Below, in pieces: positions 1 through 8,285 of a DNA stretch of 45,053 nucleotides. The translations under genes and the position numbers were made by a program. Position 1 is the first letter of the stretch, and the number at the start of each line of letters is the position of its first letter. The stretch lies in contig PKDX01000021.1 in the NCBI GenBank assembly GCA_002862745.1, forward strand, positions 100,523-145,575, read 5' to 3'. The stretch is from Bacteroidota bacterium. Lineage in GTDB: Bacteria > Bacteroidota > Bacteroidia > Chitinophagales > UBA8649. Under the pieces are notes generated by a model. It searched no databases, was not told where the DNA came from, and was given only the letters and a program-made list of their open reading frames with translations.

Positions 1-173
1 ATTTGTTATCCATTGACAGGGATTGCATAGTATCCGACAAACGGTTTACCCACGTCAATAAATGGCTTGAGTCCAACGGATACGATATACATTTAGTAGA
101 TTACAGCGCAATTGGAAAGTTAGGGGGGCTATTGAGATGTTCTACGCTGCCCTTGGAAAGACAATTAGTATGA
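1..173 (+). CDS. C-terminal end of an arginine deiminase / amidinotransferase-family protein (partial)
   Basis: The reading frame is open from base 3 to a TGA at 171-173 and gives about 56 C-terminal residues. The tail contains the motif GGLLRCSTLPLER, which matches the catalytic-cysteine end of arginine deiminase, DDAH and amidinotransferase proteins (usually GGxxRCxTxPLxR). The start lies outside the window, so neither the exact substrate nor the family branch can be fixed. The stop overlaps the next gene's ATG as ATGA (170-173), so the two genes are probably co-transcribed and translationally coupled. The family call rests on this motif and on the related downstream gene. Confidence 0.8.
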   Translation, partial: LLSIDRDCIVSDKRFTHVNKWLESNGYDIHLVDYSAIGKLGGLLRCSTLPLERQLV

Positions 174-1090
174 CAAAGCAACGTAGCCGGCGTATTCTTA
201 TGATACGTCCAACCACTTTTCGAAAAAATGAAGAAACGGCAGTAAATAATGCCTTTCAGCAAGATGCTTCGGATTCCTCAGATGTACTTAGTCAAGCGCA
301 AGCAGAATTTGACAACCTTGTCGAAGTCCTGGAAAAAAACTTGATTGACGTTATCGTAATCTCAAGCATCAAGGAGGAGGACACCCCAGATGCCCTATTC
401 CCTAACAATTGGCTCTCCTTTCATTATGATGGCCATGTTGTGCTCTATCCCTTGTTCGCAGAAAATCGAAGAAGGGAACGCAGAGAGGAAATAATCGACC
501 AAGTAAGTGATAACAGCTATAAGCCTAATAACAGGCTCATCGATTTAACATCCTATGAAGACAAAGCGTTGTTTTTAGAGGGCACTGGAAGTATGGTGCT
601 CGATCGCGTACACCAGATTTGTTATGCAGCCATTGGTCCAAGGACCCACCAAGAAGTGCTCGACGTTTGGGGAGAGCGTTTAGGCTACAAGATTGTTTCT
701 TTTGAATCGCACCAAAACAGCCATGGCGATGATTTAATCTATCATACCAACGTCATGATGTCTATTGGCACAACCTGGGCTGCAATATGCGTGGAATCGA
801 TCCGTGACTTGGTGGCTTGTGAAAAAATTCTTGATCAGTTAATGAGCAGCAATAAGGAAATCATTGACCTCTCTTATGAGGAAATCTATGGTTTTGGAGG
901 GAACATCCTCGAGATAGAAAACCAACGAGGTGAATCCATCATTGTAATGAGTGAAACGGCCTTTAACGCCTTAAAAGTGGACACTAAAACCAAACTGAGT
1001 CGCCACGGTAAAATTGTATTTGCTCCTATTCCAACCATAGAAAAACTTGGTGGCGGTAGCGTTCGATGTATGATTGCGGAGTTATTTTAA
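170..1090 (+). CDS. ctlX: CtlX-type citrulline/arginine-deiminase-like hydrolase
   Basis: A 306-residue protein of the amidinotransferase/DDAH fold, most like the citrulline utilization hydrolase CtlX. Visible features are a substrate-loop motif around residues 74-81 (DALFPNNW), an acidic site LEGTGS (136-141), the catalytic His192 in HTNVMMS and the catalytic Cys300 in GGGSVRCM near the C-terminus. No signal peptide is seen, so it is presumably cytosolic and acts on guanidino or ureido compounds. An in-frame ATG at 137 would add 11 residues that lie inside the upstream gene. The ATG at 170 is preferred because it makes an ATGA overlap with the upstream stop and gives a normal family N-terminus. 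The 3' end overlaps the convergent DAHP synthase gene by 9 bp. The substrate is inferred from family membership. Confidence 0.85.
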   Translation: MTKQRSRRILMIRPTTFRKNEETAVNNAFQQDASDSSDVLSQAQAEFDNLVEVLEKNLIDVIVISSIKEEDTPDALFPNNWLSFHYDGHVVLYPLFAENRRRERREEIIDQVSDNSYKPNNRLIDLTSYEDKALFLEGTGSMVLDRVHQICYAAIGPRTHQEVLDVWGERLGYKIVSFESHQNSHGDDLIYHTNVMMSIGTTWAAICVESIRDLVACEKILDQLMSSNKEIIDLSYEEIYGFGGNILEIENQRGESIIVMSETAFNALKVDTKTKLSRHGKIVFAPIPTIEKLGGGSVRCMIAELF

Positions 1091-2092
1091 TCGTCGGCCA
1101 ACACCTGGAGCCATTTTACGAAGGCTTGCGGCTAACTCAGAGAACATCTCTGGATTGATTTGCTGGGCGGCATCACTTTTCGCCTCTGACGGATTGGGGT
1201 GACATTCAATCAATAAACCATCAATTCCCATCGCAAAGGATGCTCGGCTTAAATCCGCTACGCCAAATCGATAACCTATGGCATGGCTTGGATCAACCAC
1301 AATCGGCAAATTACAATGCTCTTTAAGCCAGGATACTCCACATAAGTCAAGCGTAAAACGGGTGGCCTTCTCAAAGGTCCGTATACCGCGTTCGCACAGA
1401 ATCACATTGGGATTACCTAACGAGAGAATAAACTCAGCGGCTTGAACAAACTCTTGTAAGGTCGAATTAAAGCCTCGTTTGAGTAATACTGGTTTACTTT
1501 GGTTACCACAAGCTCTTAAGATTCCATGATCATACATGGCTTTGGCCCCAATTTGAATGATATCAGCATGCTCAATAACATCTTGTACATGGCTTGCATC
1601 TCGGACTTCTGTGATTACCTTAAGATCATTAGCATCCGCTACTTCCCGCAGAATCTGTAAACCTTCAAGCCCTAATCCTTGAAATGAATAAGGCGATGTT
1701 CTTGGCTTATAGCATCCCCCACGTATAATGCGCACATCTTGCGTCTTACATAACGCAGCAATAGTTTCGATTTGCGCATTACTCTCCACAGAACAAGGTC
1801 CAGTCATGAGCCAAGTTGAATTGTCCTCCCCTCCTATAACCAAGTCCTCGGCAATACGAACTTCTGCTTTCTGATCTTGATAGCTTCTTGATGCAAACTG
1901 TATATCAGTATCCAAGACGACATAATCCTCAGCATACTGTGTTAAATCTGCAGGAAGCTCCTTCACCTTAGACGATAAGGTTAAGATAAATCCTGTATGC
2001 CATTGAGTATTGTGCGTAAGGATTGCCTGATGCGTCTGGGCTAACGTCTTGGCCTCATCATGGCCAATGGTTGTTTTGAGATGTACGATCAT
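1082..2092 (-). CDS. aroF: 3-deoxy-7-phosphoheptulonate (DAHP) synthase, type I-beta
   Basis: A 336-residue cytosolic enzyme that condenses phosphoenolpyruvate and erythrose 4-phosphate, the first step of the shikimate/aromatic pathway. The N-terminal ~75 residues look like the small ferredoxin-like regulatory domain of Thermotoga-type DAHP synthases. The barrel follows, with GPCSVES (PEP-site region), IRGGCYKPRTSPYSF, the lysine-bearing LLKRGF and a late VDPSHAIGYR metal/active-site segment. There is no chorismate mutase fusion. It is the last gene of a tightly packed minus-strand run, 30 nt after the epimerase/CBS gene. Its stop lies inside the end of the convergent ctlX gene. KDO-8-phosphate synthase is the nearest alternative family, but the N-terminal domain and SPYSF motif favour DAHP synthase. 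Confidence 0.93.
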   Translation of the reverse strand: MIVHLKTTIGHDEAKTLAQTHQAILTHNTQWHTGFILTLSSKVKELPADLTQYAEDYVVLDTDIQFASRSYQDQKAEVRIAEDLVIGGEDNSTWLMTGPCSVESNAQIETIAALCKTQDVRIIRGGCYKPRTSPYSFQGLGLEGLQILREVADANDLKVITEVRDASHVQDVIEHADIIQIGAKAMYDHGILRACGNQSKPVLLKRGFNSTLQEFVQAAEFILSLGNPNVILCERGIRTFEKATRFTLDLCGVSWLKEHCNLPIVVDPSHAIGYRFGVADLSRASFAMGIDGLLIECHPNPSEAKSDAAQQINPEMFSELAASLRKMAPGVGRRLK

Positions 2093-2122
2093 GAATCAAA
2101 AGTACTCCCTCTTCTTCTATAA

Positions 2123-3124
2123 TTAGAGACTATGGGCTAAATAGTTAAAATGAACCAAACCAGTAAATTCTTCCTCATCGATTACGGGGAGGAGATTTAA
2201 AGGCATGGCATGACGATTAAGGAGATCAATCATCTGTGAAAAGGTGGTCTCCGATTGTATAGATAAGGGATTATCATTCCACCAAGGCCTATTTGTATTC
2301 CCTGCTTTTTCTTGTAGCATGGCTCGTCGTAAGTCGGCATTTGTAGCCATACCAAGGCATTTACCCTGATCAACTACCATAAGCATACCCAATCCACCTC
2401 GATCAAGTACTTCTAGGGCATCCCAAACCGAACAATTTGATGGTATCTGAGCTACACTTTTTGCATCAATCATAAAATGCTTGGCTTGAACATCCACTTG
2501 TATATCAGGATGCAATAAATTGAGATAAGCCTGATAGGGATTATCAGAACGCATTAAATGAGCTCCCACCACAACATTAGAGATTCCTAAAATCTTAAGC
2601 ACTGAAGCAACCTCTGGACGAATACCCCCGTCAATAAGAAAAGAGGTTCCCGCCAACGCTCTGCGCCAACGGCCTATCACTTGAAACGCCTCATTGGGAA
2701 AGGCCCCACCGCTTTTCCCAGGAATCGTTGTCATTATGAGTAGAGCATCTAAGGACTCCATTTTTTGGGGCTGTAGATCAGCTAACGAAGTCCACCTATA
2801 GGCCAAGCCTTTTTTAACTCCCTGATAGGAAGATGGAATATTCTCGAAGGGATCAGAAGAAAGATCTTCCCCCTGAAAGTAAACACATGATATCGGACAG
2901 TCACCAAGAATTGGCCATAAATCATCCGATTTGGTCAGAACAGCATGAATCTCTACAATAAATCGGCCGTCTTCCTTAAGATGGGCTAAAACATCTTTTG
3001 CCATCATCAGGTTAGCGTCCGTTATATCGAGGTGGATATAAAAAACATTAAGCAATTCCAGTTTGGATAGACCGCTTTTCCAATCTTGACTTTCTTGAGC
3101 AAAAACTGAAGCGTGTACCCTCAT
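2123..3124 (-). CDS. Ribulose-phosphate 3-epimerase-like barrel fused to a CBS-domain pair
   Basis: A 333-residue protein with two parts. Residues ~1-210 resemble ribulose-5-phosphate 3-epimerase. The metal/catalytic positions appear kept: HLDITD (His/Asp pair near residue 31), VEIHAV (His), MTTIPGKSGGAF (in place of the usual MTVxPGFGGQ) and FLIDGGI (late Asp), followed by a phosphate-site-like VVVGAHLM. Residues ~218-333 form two CBS motifs; LGMATNADLRRAM and LPVIDEEEFTGLVHF resemble the CBS tail of KpsF/KdsD arabinose-5-phosphate isomerases. The gene starts 1 nt after the ABC transporter stop and sits 30 nt before DAHP synthase. Canonical Rpe proteins (~215-225 aa) lack CBS domains, so this may be a nucleotide-regulated or divergent sugar-phosphate epimerase. 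The fold is well supported; the exact substrate is not. Confidence 0.75.
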   Translation of the reverse strand: MRVHASVFAQESQDWKSGLSKLELLNVFYIHLDITDANLMMAKDVLAHLKEDGRFIVEIHAVLTKSDDLWPILGDCPISCVYFQGEDLSSDPFENIPSSYQGVKKGLAYRWTSLADLQPQKMESLDALLIMTTIPGKSGGAFPNEAFQVIGRWRRALAGTSFLIDGGIRPEVASVLKILGISNVVVGAHLMRSDNPYQAYLNLLHPDIQVDVQAKHFMIDAKSVAQIPSNCSVWDALEVLDRGGLGMLMVVDQGKCLGMATNADLRRAMLQEKAGNTNRPWWNDNPLSIQSETTFSQMIDLLNRHAMPLNLLPVIDEEEFTGLVHFNYLAHSL

Positions 3125-3125
3125 C

Positions 3126-4934
3126 TTAGGCCATTTGACGTTGCTGTAATTCTACCATAAGGTGGTAACGTTCTTTATTGGCCATCAGGCTTTCATGATT
3201 ACCAATCTCTTCTATTTTACCATGATGTAGCACAACTATCTTAGTCGCATTTCGAACCGTGGAAAGACGATGAGCAATAACAATTGTTGTTCGATTTTGC
3301 ATTAATCGCTCAAGGGCATCTTGAACAAGAGACTCCGATGCGCTATCCAAGGATGAAGTAGCCTCATCAAGCACTAAGATCTTAGGGTCTTTTAGAATAG
3401 CTCGTGCGATGGCGACACGCTGCTTTTGACCGCCAGATAGCTGCACCCCTCTTTCCCCAACCATGGTGTTTAATCCTTCAGGTAAACCATCAACAAACTC
3501 CATTACGTTAGCCTTTTGAGCCGCATTGATAATCTCTTCTGCTGAGGCATTCGGGCAACCATACGCAATATTATCTTGAATGCTGCCTCCAAAAAGAACC
3601 ACATCCTGAGGTACTATTCCAATATTCTGACGAATACTCTCCACTGGATAATCCTTTATTGATGCTCCATCAATGGTTATTTCTCCAGCATAATCAGGAT
3701 AGAATCCCGCCAATAGCTTAACCATTGTCGACTTTCCTGAGCCACTTGGTCCAACGATAGCCACATGATCACCTTTATCAATCTGAAGGCTAATACCATC
3801 TATGACAGGTATATCCTGGCGTGTTGGATAGGAAAACGATACGTTCTGAAAAGCAATGGATCGCTCGAATTGCATCGGCGGAGGAAGATCCGCATCAATA
3901 TTCATTTCGGTATCCTGGGATAATATTTCTTGCACGCGTTTTGTAGCACCAAATGTGCCTAGTAACACCACATAATAGTTCCCAAGGCTAGCAATAGCCC
4001 CTCCTATTACACCAGTTAAAAGAATAAACAAGGTCAAGTCACTTACAGATAGACCATCATATTTCACCATGAGTGCTCCACGCCATAGAACGGTCATCAG
4101 CGAGCCAAACATGAAGAAAATGATAAACACTACGAATACAGCACGAACCTTTCCGTATTTCATGGCTATAGAAATCATATCATTGATTGCCAATCGATAA
4201 CGCTGCATTTCAAATCGCTCATTGACAAATGCCTTTACCGTAGTGTATTGAGAAAATGCTTCTTCAGCAATCACATTCGTCTTGGCTAGGGATTCCTGAC
4301 GTTTTGAGGAAAAGCGCTTCACATACATACCTAAAGCCATCGCTACCAGAACCACAACAGGTATAATACTCAACATAAAAAGTGAAAGCTTGGGAGCCTC
4401 AATGAAAATGATGATAAGTCCTCCAAAAAAAAGAATGATCTGTCGAATGAGCTCTGGCAATGTATTGGAAAAGGTGGACTGCAGTTGCTCAATATCTGCT
4501 GTGAGCCGGGAAATTAGATCACCTGTGCGATTTCGTTCAATAAAGGAGACGTCTAGGGCAATAATTCGCTGAAACAAATCACGACGTAGATCTGCTATTC
4601 CATACTCACCGACCTTAGTAAAAAGGTAGATTCGTGTATAGGATACAACAGCCTGAAAAATCAATAACCCAGCAAAGACATAGATGTAGGTCTCAACCCC
4701 AGCTTGCGGGATGAACTTCGTCAAGATATGCTCATTTCCTTCAGCGGCCTGTGCCATTTCTCCAGCAAGCTTCATAACCACTAAGAACATACTCGCTGAG
4801 ATGCCTAACAAGATAAGCCCAGTAACAAAGGAAAAACGGTAACGCCAAACATAGCCCATGACATAGCGCGCTGCATTCCACTCTGCCTTTGAAGGGCGTC
4901 CTCTTTTAGGAGTTTCTCTTCTTCGGCGACTCAC
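3126..4934 (-). CDS. MsbA-like ABC exporter, fused permease/ATPase
   Basis: A 602-residue half-transporter, expected to act as a homodimer in the inner membrane. An N-terminal six-helix type I exporter domain (~30-330) contains the helix-coupling segment IAEEAFSQYTTVKAFVNE. The C-terminal ATPase carries Walker A GPSGSGKST (~residue 395), signature LSGGQKQRVAIARA (~500), Walker B ILVLDEATSSLD (~520) and the H-loop IVIAHRLST. Lipid or lipid-A export (MsbA) is a family-based guess and other hydrophobic substrates are possible. The start codon is GTG at 4932-4934, overlapping the bshB1 stop by 4 nt (GTGA), which implies translational coupling. The N-terminus is very basic (RRRRETPKRGRP), as is common before the first helix. 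Confidence 0.88.
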   Translation of the reverse strand: MSRRRRETPKRGRPSKAEWNAARYVMGYVWRYRFSFVTGLILLGISASMFLVVMKLAGEMAQAAEGNEHILTKFIPQAGVETYIYVFAGLLIFQAVVSYTRIYLFTKVGEYGIADLRRDLFQRIIALDVSFIERNRTGDLISRLTADIEQLQSTFSNTLPELIRQIILFFGGLIIIFIEAPKLSLFMLSIIPVVVLVAMALGMYVKRFSSKRQESLAKTNVIAEEAFSQYTTVKAFVNERFEMQRYRLAINDMISIAMKYGKVRAVFVVFIIFFMFGSLMTVLWRGALMVKYDGLSVSDLTLFILLTGVIGGAIASLGNYYVVLLGTFGATKRVQEILSQDTEMNIDADLPPPMQFERSIAFQNVSFSYPTRQDIPVIDGISLQIDKGDHVAIVGPSGSGKSTMVKLLAGFYPDYAGEITIDGASIKDYPVESIRQNIGIVPQDVVLFGGSIQDNIAYGCPNASAEEIINAAQKANVMEFVDGLPEGLNTMVGERGVQLSGGQKQRVAIARAILKDPKILVLDEATSSLDSASESLVQDALERLMQNRTTIVIAHRLSTVRNATKIVVLHHGKIEEIGNHESLMANKERYHLMVELQQRQMA

Positions 4935-5677
4935 GATAAACTGAGTATATTTTGAAGGCCTAATGGTCGATTACTCACAAATCCCTCCGCATAGTTAGCA
5001 CCTATTAAATTGCCGAATTCCGCATGGCGGCCCTTTAACATTTCAAGAAAGGTGGGCGTAGAAATAAAGGTCTTTTTATCCGAGTTATCAAACGCTTTAT
5101 CCTTTGTGTTCATCGAGTGAAACTGTGTCGAATAGGCCATAATGGCTTCCCACTTTTTATCCCAAAAGTCAGAGATGTTTACCACAAAACTTGGTTCAAT
5201 ATAGTCTGATTGGATGTAGTGGTATACCGCCTTGGGTCTATGTGCTTGCTGCACATTGCCCTGATCATCTCGAGTTTCTATTTTGACAAGTCCACTTAAA
5301 AAAGCTGCCTCACGAACAAGCTTTGCTGCCTGAGGATGATCGGGATGCCTATCCTTTACTGCGTTGGCCAAAACAATCTGGGGACGAGCACTTCGAATGG
5401 CTCGTATAACCGCCAATTTACTTTCCATAGAATCATCGATAAAACCATCAGAAAGTCCAAGATTTGCGCGGAATGTGACCCCTAAGATTTCCTGGGCCTT
5501 TGTTGATTCCATTTGTCGGCTCTCCTTATTACCCCGGGTGCCCAGCTCGCCATAGGTCAAATCCACAATTCCGGTAGACTGACCCTGTGCATTGGCAACA
5601 AGTAAGGTACCTCCACAACTGAGTTCCACATCATCTGGATGAGCCCCAAAAGCTAAAATGTCTACCGGGCGTATCAC
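4931..5677 (-). CDS. bshB1: Bacillithiol biosynthesis deacetylase BshB1
   Basis: A 248-residue PIG-L/LmbE-family zinc deacetylase. BshB1 removes the acetyl group from GlcNAc-malate to give GlcN-malate, the second step of bacillithiol synthesis. The zinc motif AHPDD lies at residues 12-16 and HPDHPQAA at 111-118, giving His13, Asp16 and His114 as expected ligands. YGELGTRG and the C-terminal KGRHAEFG match the BshB1 branch seen in Bacteroidota. The start is GTG at 5675-5677, sharing one base with the TAG stop of the START-domain gene; no better in-frame ATG lies nearby. A thioredoxin reductase two genes upstream suits a thiol-redox role, although bshA and bshC are not in the window. Confidence 0.9.
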   Translation of the reverse strand: MIRPVDILAFGAHPDDVELSCGGTLLVANAQGQSTGIVDLTYGELGTRGNKESRQMESTKAQEILGVTFRANLGLSDGFIDDSMESKLAVIRAIRSARPQIVLANAVKDRHPDHPQAAKLVREAAFLSGLVKIETRDDQGNVQQAHRPKAVYHYIQSDYIEPSFVVNISDFWDKKWEAIMAYSTQFHSMNTKDKAFDNSDKKTFISTPTFLEMLKGRHAEFGNLIGANYAEGFVSNRPLGLQNILSLS

Positions 5678-6252
5678 TATTCCAAATAGGATTTTAATCC
5701 TTTAAATATTTCAAACGGTTCTTTTATCGCTGCATTTCCCAACAACCAGCCAGGGACATTTCCGCCTGGATCAGTAGAATATTCCAGTGTTACCTCCACC
5801 CCATTGCTTTTCTGGACTAAACGATATTCCCCATCATAAATGGGTATTCGGACGATCCCTTCTTTTTCGTCTATGGCATCCGGGTCACTCGTCATCGGAA
5901 GCGTGTAACCATCGCTCGTTTTCTTTTGGCTAATCTCTACAATCACATCACGATCAGCAACTACTGGCGTTTTTACAATCATGTGGTATTTTGTTTTACT
6001 ACTTGACTCCGATAAAATAGTGACCTCCCCTGACTTTGGTTGCCACTTAGGATAAGTCAATGGATTCATCAAAGCATCTAATACGTCATCCATGTCTGCT
6101 TTGATTAAAGCGGTCACTTTAGAATCATCCATAGCACGACCGCTTGGACGAGTCCATACCTTGATGCCGCCTTCATTTTTCTGCAGCTCCCATGTTTGAG
6201 CATAGCTTGTAACACAAAGACAACAAACTATACTTAGTAATAATAATCTCAT
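5677..6252 (-). CDS. Secreted START/SRPBCC-domain protein
   Basis: A 191-residue protein with a signal peptide (MRLLLLSIVCCLCVTSYAQ) followed by a START-like lipid/ligand-binding helix-grip domain. Characteristic stretches are WELQKNEGGIKVWTRP near the mature N-terminus, KWQPKSGEVTIL, DRDVIVEI and GGNVPGWLLGNAAIKEPF near the C-terminus. The last resembles the NVPxWLxN segment of StAR-like START proteins. It is probably periplasmic and may bind a lipid or other hydrophobic ligand, but no ligand can be read from the sequence. It lies 42 nt after trxB and overlaps bshB1 by one base. The lipid exporter further down the run makes envelope lipid handling a reasonable but unproven guess. Confidence 0.8.
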   Translation of the reverse strand: MRLLLLSIVCCLCVTSYAQTWELQKNEGGIKVWTRPSGRAMDDSKVTALIKADMDDVLDALMNPLTYPKWQPKSGEVTILSESSSKTKYHMIVKTPVVADRDVIVEISQKKTSDGYTLPMTSDPDAIDEKEGIVRIPIYDGEYRLVQKSNGVEVTLEYSTDPGGNVPGWLLGNAAIKEPFEIFKGLKSYLE

Positions 6253-6294
6253 AGATTTTTTTTAGTGGCAATCGTTATAAAAAACATGCCAAGT

Positions 6295-7245
6295 TTATAC
6301 GTAGCCCTCCGCTGATAAATAGCGCTCCGCCTCTAAAGCTGCCATACAACCGGTACCCGCAGCGGTTACCGCTTGACGATAATGCTTGTCTTGGAGATCT
6401 CCTGCTGCAAAGACTCCTTCTACATTCGTAGCCGTAGAATCTGATGATGTTACCACATACCCTTGTTCGTCTGTATCAATAAATTCAGCAAAAACACCTG
6501 AATTTGGTTTGTGCCCGATGGCCACAAAAAATCCTTCAATTGGAATCTCTGTCAGCTCCCCTGTTTGATTATTTTTTACGCGCATTCCTTCGACGACCTG
6601 CTCCCCGAGAACTTCATCTGTCTCTGAATTCCAATGCACGGTAATCTTATCGGATTGCATTACCCGGTCTTGCATCACCTTAGATGCGCGCATTACATCT
6701 CTTCGCACAAGCATATGTACATGACTACAAATCTTAGAAAGGTAGAGGGCCTCTTCGCAGGCTGTATCTCCTCCCCCAACTACAGCCACGTCCCTATTGC
6801 GATAAAAAAAACCATCGCAGACCGCACAAGCTGATACACCTGAACCATTTAAACGCTTTTCGCTAGGTATTCCCAACCATTTTGCCGAAGCTCCTGTAGA
6901 CAAAATCACGGCATTTGCGGTAATCTCTTTTTCTCCATCAATCCAGAGTCGATGAGGTTTTTGACTGAAATCAACTTTTGTGATCATCCCGTAACGAATA
7001 TCTGCCCCCATACGTTCTGCCTGTTTTCTAAAATCCTCCATCATCTGAGGTCCAAGAATTCCATCTGAATACCCAGGATAATTTTCTACATCCGTGGTTT
7101 GCATCAATTGCCCCCCAGGCTCTAACCCTTGATACAATACAGGGTGTAAATTGGCCCTCGACGCATAAATCGCTGCCGTATATCCTGCAGGTCCTGAACC
7201 CACTATAAAGCACTCTACATGCTCTCTTTCTTTTACATCACTCAT
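6295..7245 (-). CDS. trxB: Thioredoxin-disulfide reductase
   Basis: A 316-residue flavoenzyme that passes electrons from NADPH to thioredoxin. The FAD-binding GSGPAGYTAAIYASRA starts near residue 17, the redox pair is Cys140/Cys143 in CAVCDGFF, the NADPH-binding GGGDTACEEA follows, and a C-terminal FAAGDLQD closes the FAD site. Length and domain order are those of the bacterial low-molecular-weight form. It lies 38 nt after the DUF4249 gene and 42 nt before the START gene. No -7 box of the Bacteroidota type was found in the short upstream gap, so expression from a distant upstream promoter is possible. Confidence 0.97.
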   Translation of the reverse strand: MSDVKEREHVECFIVGSGPAGYTAAIYASRANLHPVLYQGLEPGGQLMQTTDVENYPGYSDGILGPQMMEDFRKQAERMGADIRYGMITKVDFSQKPHRLWIDGEKEITANAVILSTGASAKWLGIPSEKRLNGSGVSACAVCDGFFYRNRDVAVVGGGDTACEEALYLSKICSHVHMLVRRDVMRASKVMQDRVMQSDKITVHWNSETDEVLGEQVVEGMRVKNNQTGELTEIPIEGFFVAIGHKPNSGVFAEFIDTDEQGYVVTSSDSTATNVEGVFAAGDLQDKHYRQAVTAAGTGCMAALEAERYLSAEGYV

Positions 7246-7283
7246 ACTGTTAAAATACTATTCGAAAGTATAATACGCCAACG

Positions 7284-8285
7284 CTAATTTGAACATATTA
7301 TATCTAAATAATTATGGGTATAGCACGCCCAAACTCCTAAAGCTCCTTCTACATTGCCCTTGACTTGAACAGGAGCCGTAAATGGGGTATCTCCCCCGTC
7401 ATTTTGGATGGAAGACCAAAAATCATAGATAGGCCGCGTTATATTCGACCACTGTAGGTATACCGTATCACCCACAACAAAGTATCCGAAAGTTTCAATA
7501 TCCTCACCTTGGGGATTAGCATAAGCCCTTTCTAAAGGCAAACTGAACTTCGCGCCGGATACACCAAAGATACGATCATCCCATACCGCTTGGGTTGGGC
7601 GATAGAACGGTTCGTCATTCCGAGCGGTTTGATACATAATCTGGTTTCCTATAAAATCCGGTATCGTCAGATGGACATAGACTACAGCGAGCGTATCGAT
7701 TGTAGAATTCTTTTCCCAAGTCAGTGAATCCGGTGAAATCGCAGGCACCATATAATCTACTGCTGATATCTGACTTCCATCTTCCGTTGTAATATCCAAG
7801 GTATAGCTTCTGCCCTCTGCCCCTGTAATCGAAGCATTTCCTGTAGTGAAATAATCAATAAGATCATTGACAGGCAATGTGTAGACGCAAACATTGGGTA
7901 CGTCTGCTGAATCAGCTAACGAGGGTTCTAAGCCAAATTCCTCAAGAAGTAAGGCCAATTCCTCATTCGTTAAGAATCCAGCTAAATCATTAATGCATAA
8001 CTCGTTGAGCGCTGTTGAATTCCCAGCATCATCACTTACTGTCATGGTTGCATTATGTACAAATAATCCCTCGAGATCATTAAAACTCTGGCTACCAAAA
8101 AAGGGCTGCGAGGTAGTTAAAAAGACAAAAGGAGGTTCACCCGAGGCGATTGATCCCTCAATAACATAGGATGACTGAGTATTAGGAAGATTGATTGTAA
8201 TTTCTTTTTCACAAGCAGAAGTCAGCACGCCGATTGCGATAACCCACAAACCAATAGACCGTTGAATGTTATGTATTGACATCAT
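7284..8285 (-). CDS. DUF4249 family lipoprotein
   Basis: A 333-residue predicted outer-membrane lipoprotein. The N-terminal signal ends in a lipobox LTSAC with Cys25 as the lipidated residue, followed by the early DUF4249 pattern EKEITINLP...YVIEGSI. The family is beta-rich, of unknown function, and in Bacteroidota is commonly encoded next to a TonB-dependent receptor. That is the case here: its ATG shares one base with the receptor's TAA stop. By analogy with SusD-type partners it may act as an accessory surface protein of that receptor; this is inference. No substrate clue is visible. Confidence 0.85.
   Translation of the reverse strand: MMSIHNIQRSIGLWVIAIGVLTSACEKEITINLPNTQSSYVIEGSIASGEPPFVFLTTSQPFFGSQSFNDLEGLFVHNATMTVSDDAGNSTALNELCINDLAGFLTNEELALLLEEFGLEPSLADSADVPNVCVYTLPVNDLIDYFTTGNASITGAEGRSYTLDITTEDGSQISAVDYMVPAISPDSLTWEKNSTIDTLAVVYVHLTIPDFIGNQIMYQTARNDEPFYRPTQAVWDDRIFGVSGAKFSLPLERAYANPQGEDIETFGYFVVGDTVYLQWSNITRPIYDFWSSIQNDGGDTPFTAPVQVKGNVEGALGVWACYTHNYLDIICSN

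Noticed and set aside
137-169. Upstream ATG for ctlX adding 11 residues
   Set aside because: It lies inside the preceding gene's conserved C-terminal motif; the ATG at 170 gives an ATGA stop-start overlap and a normal family start.
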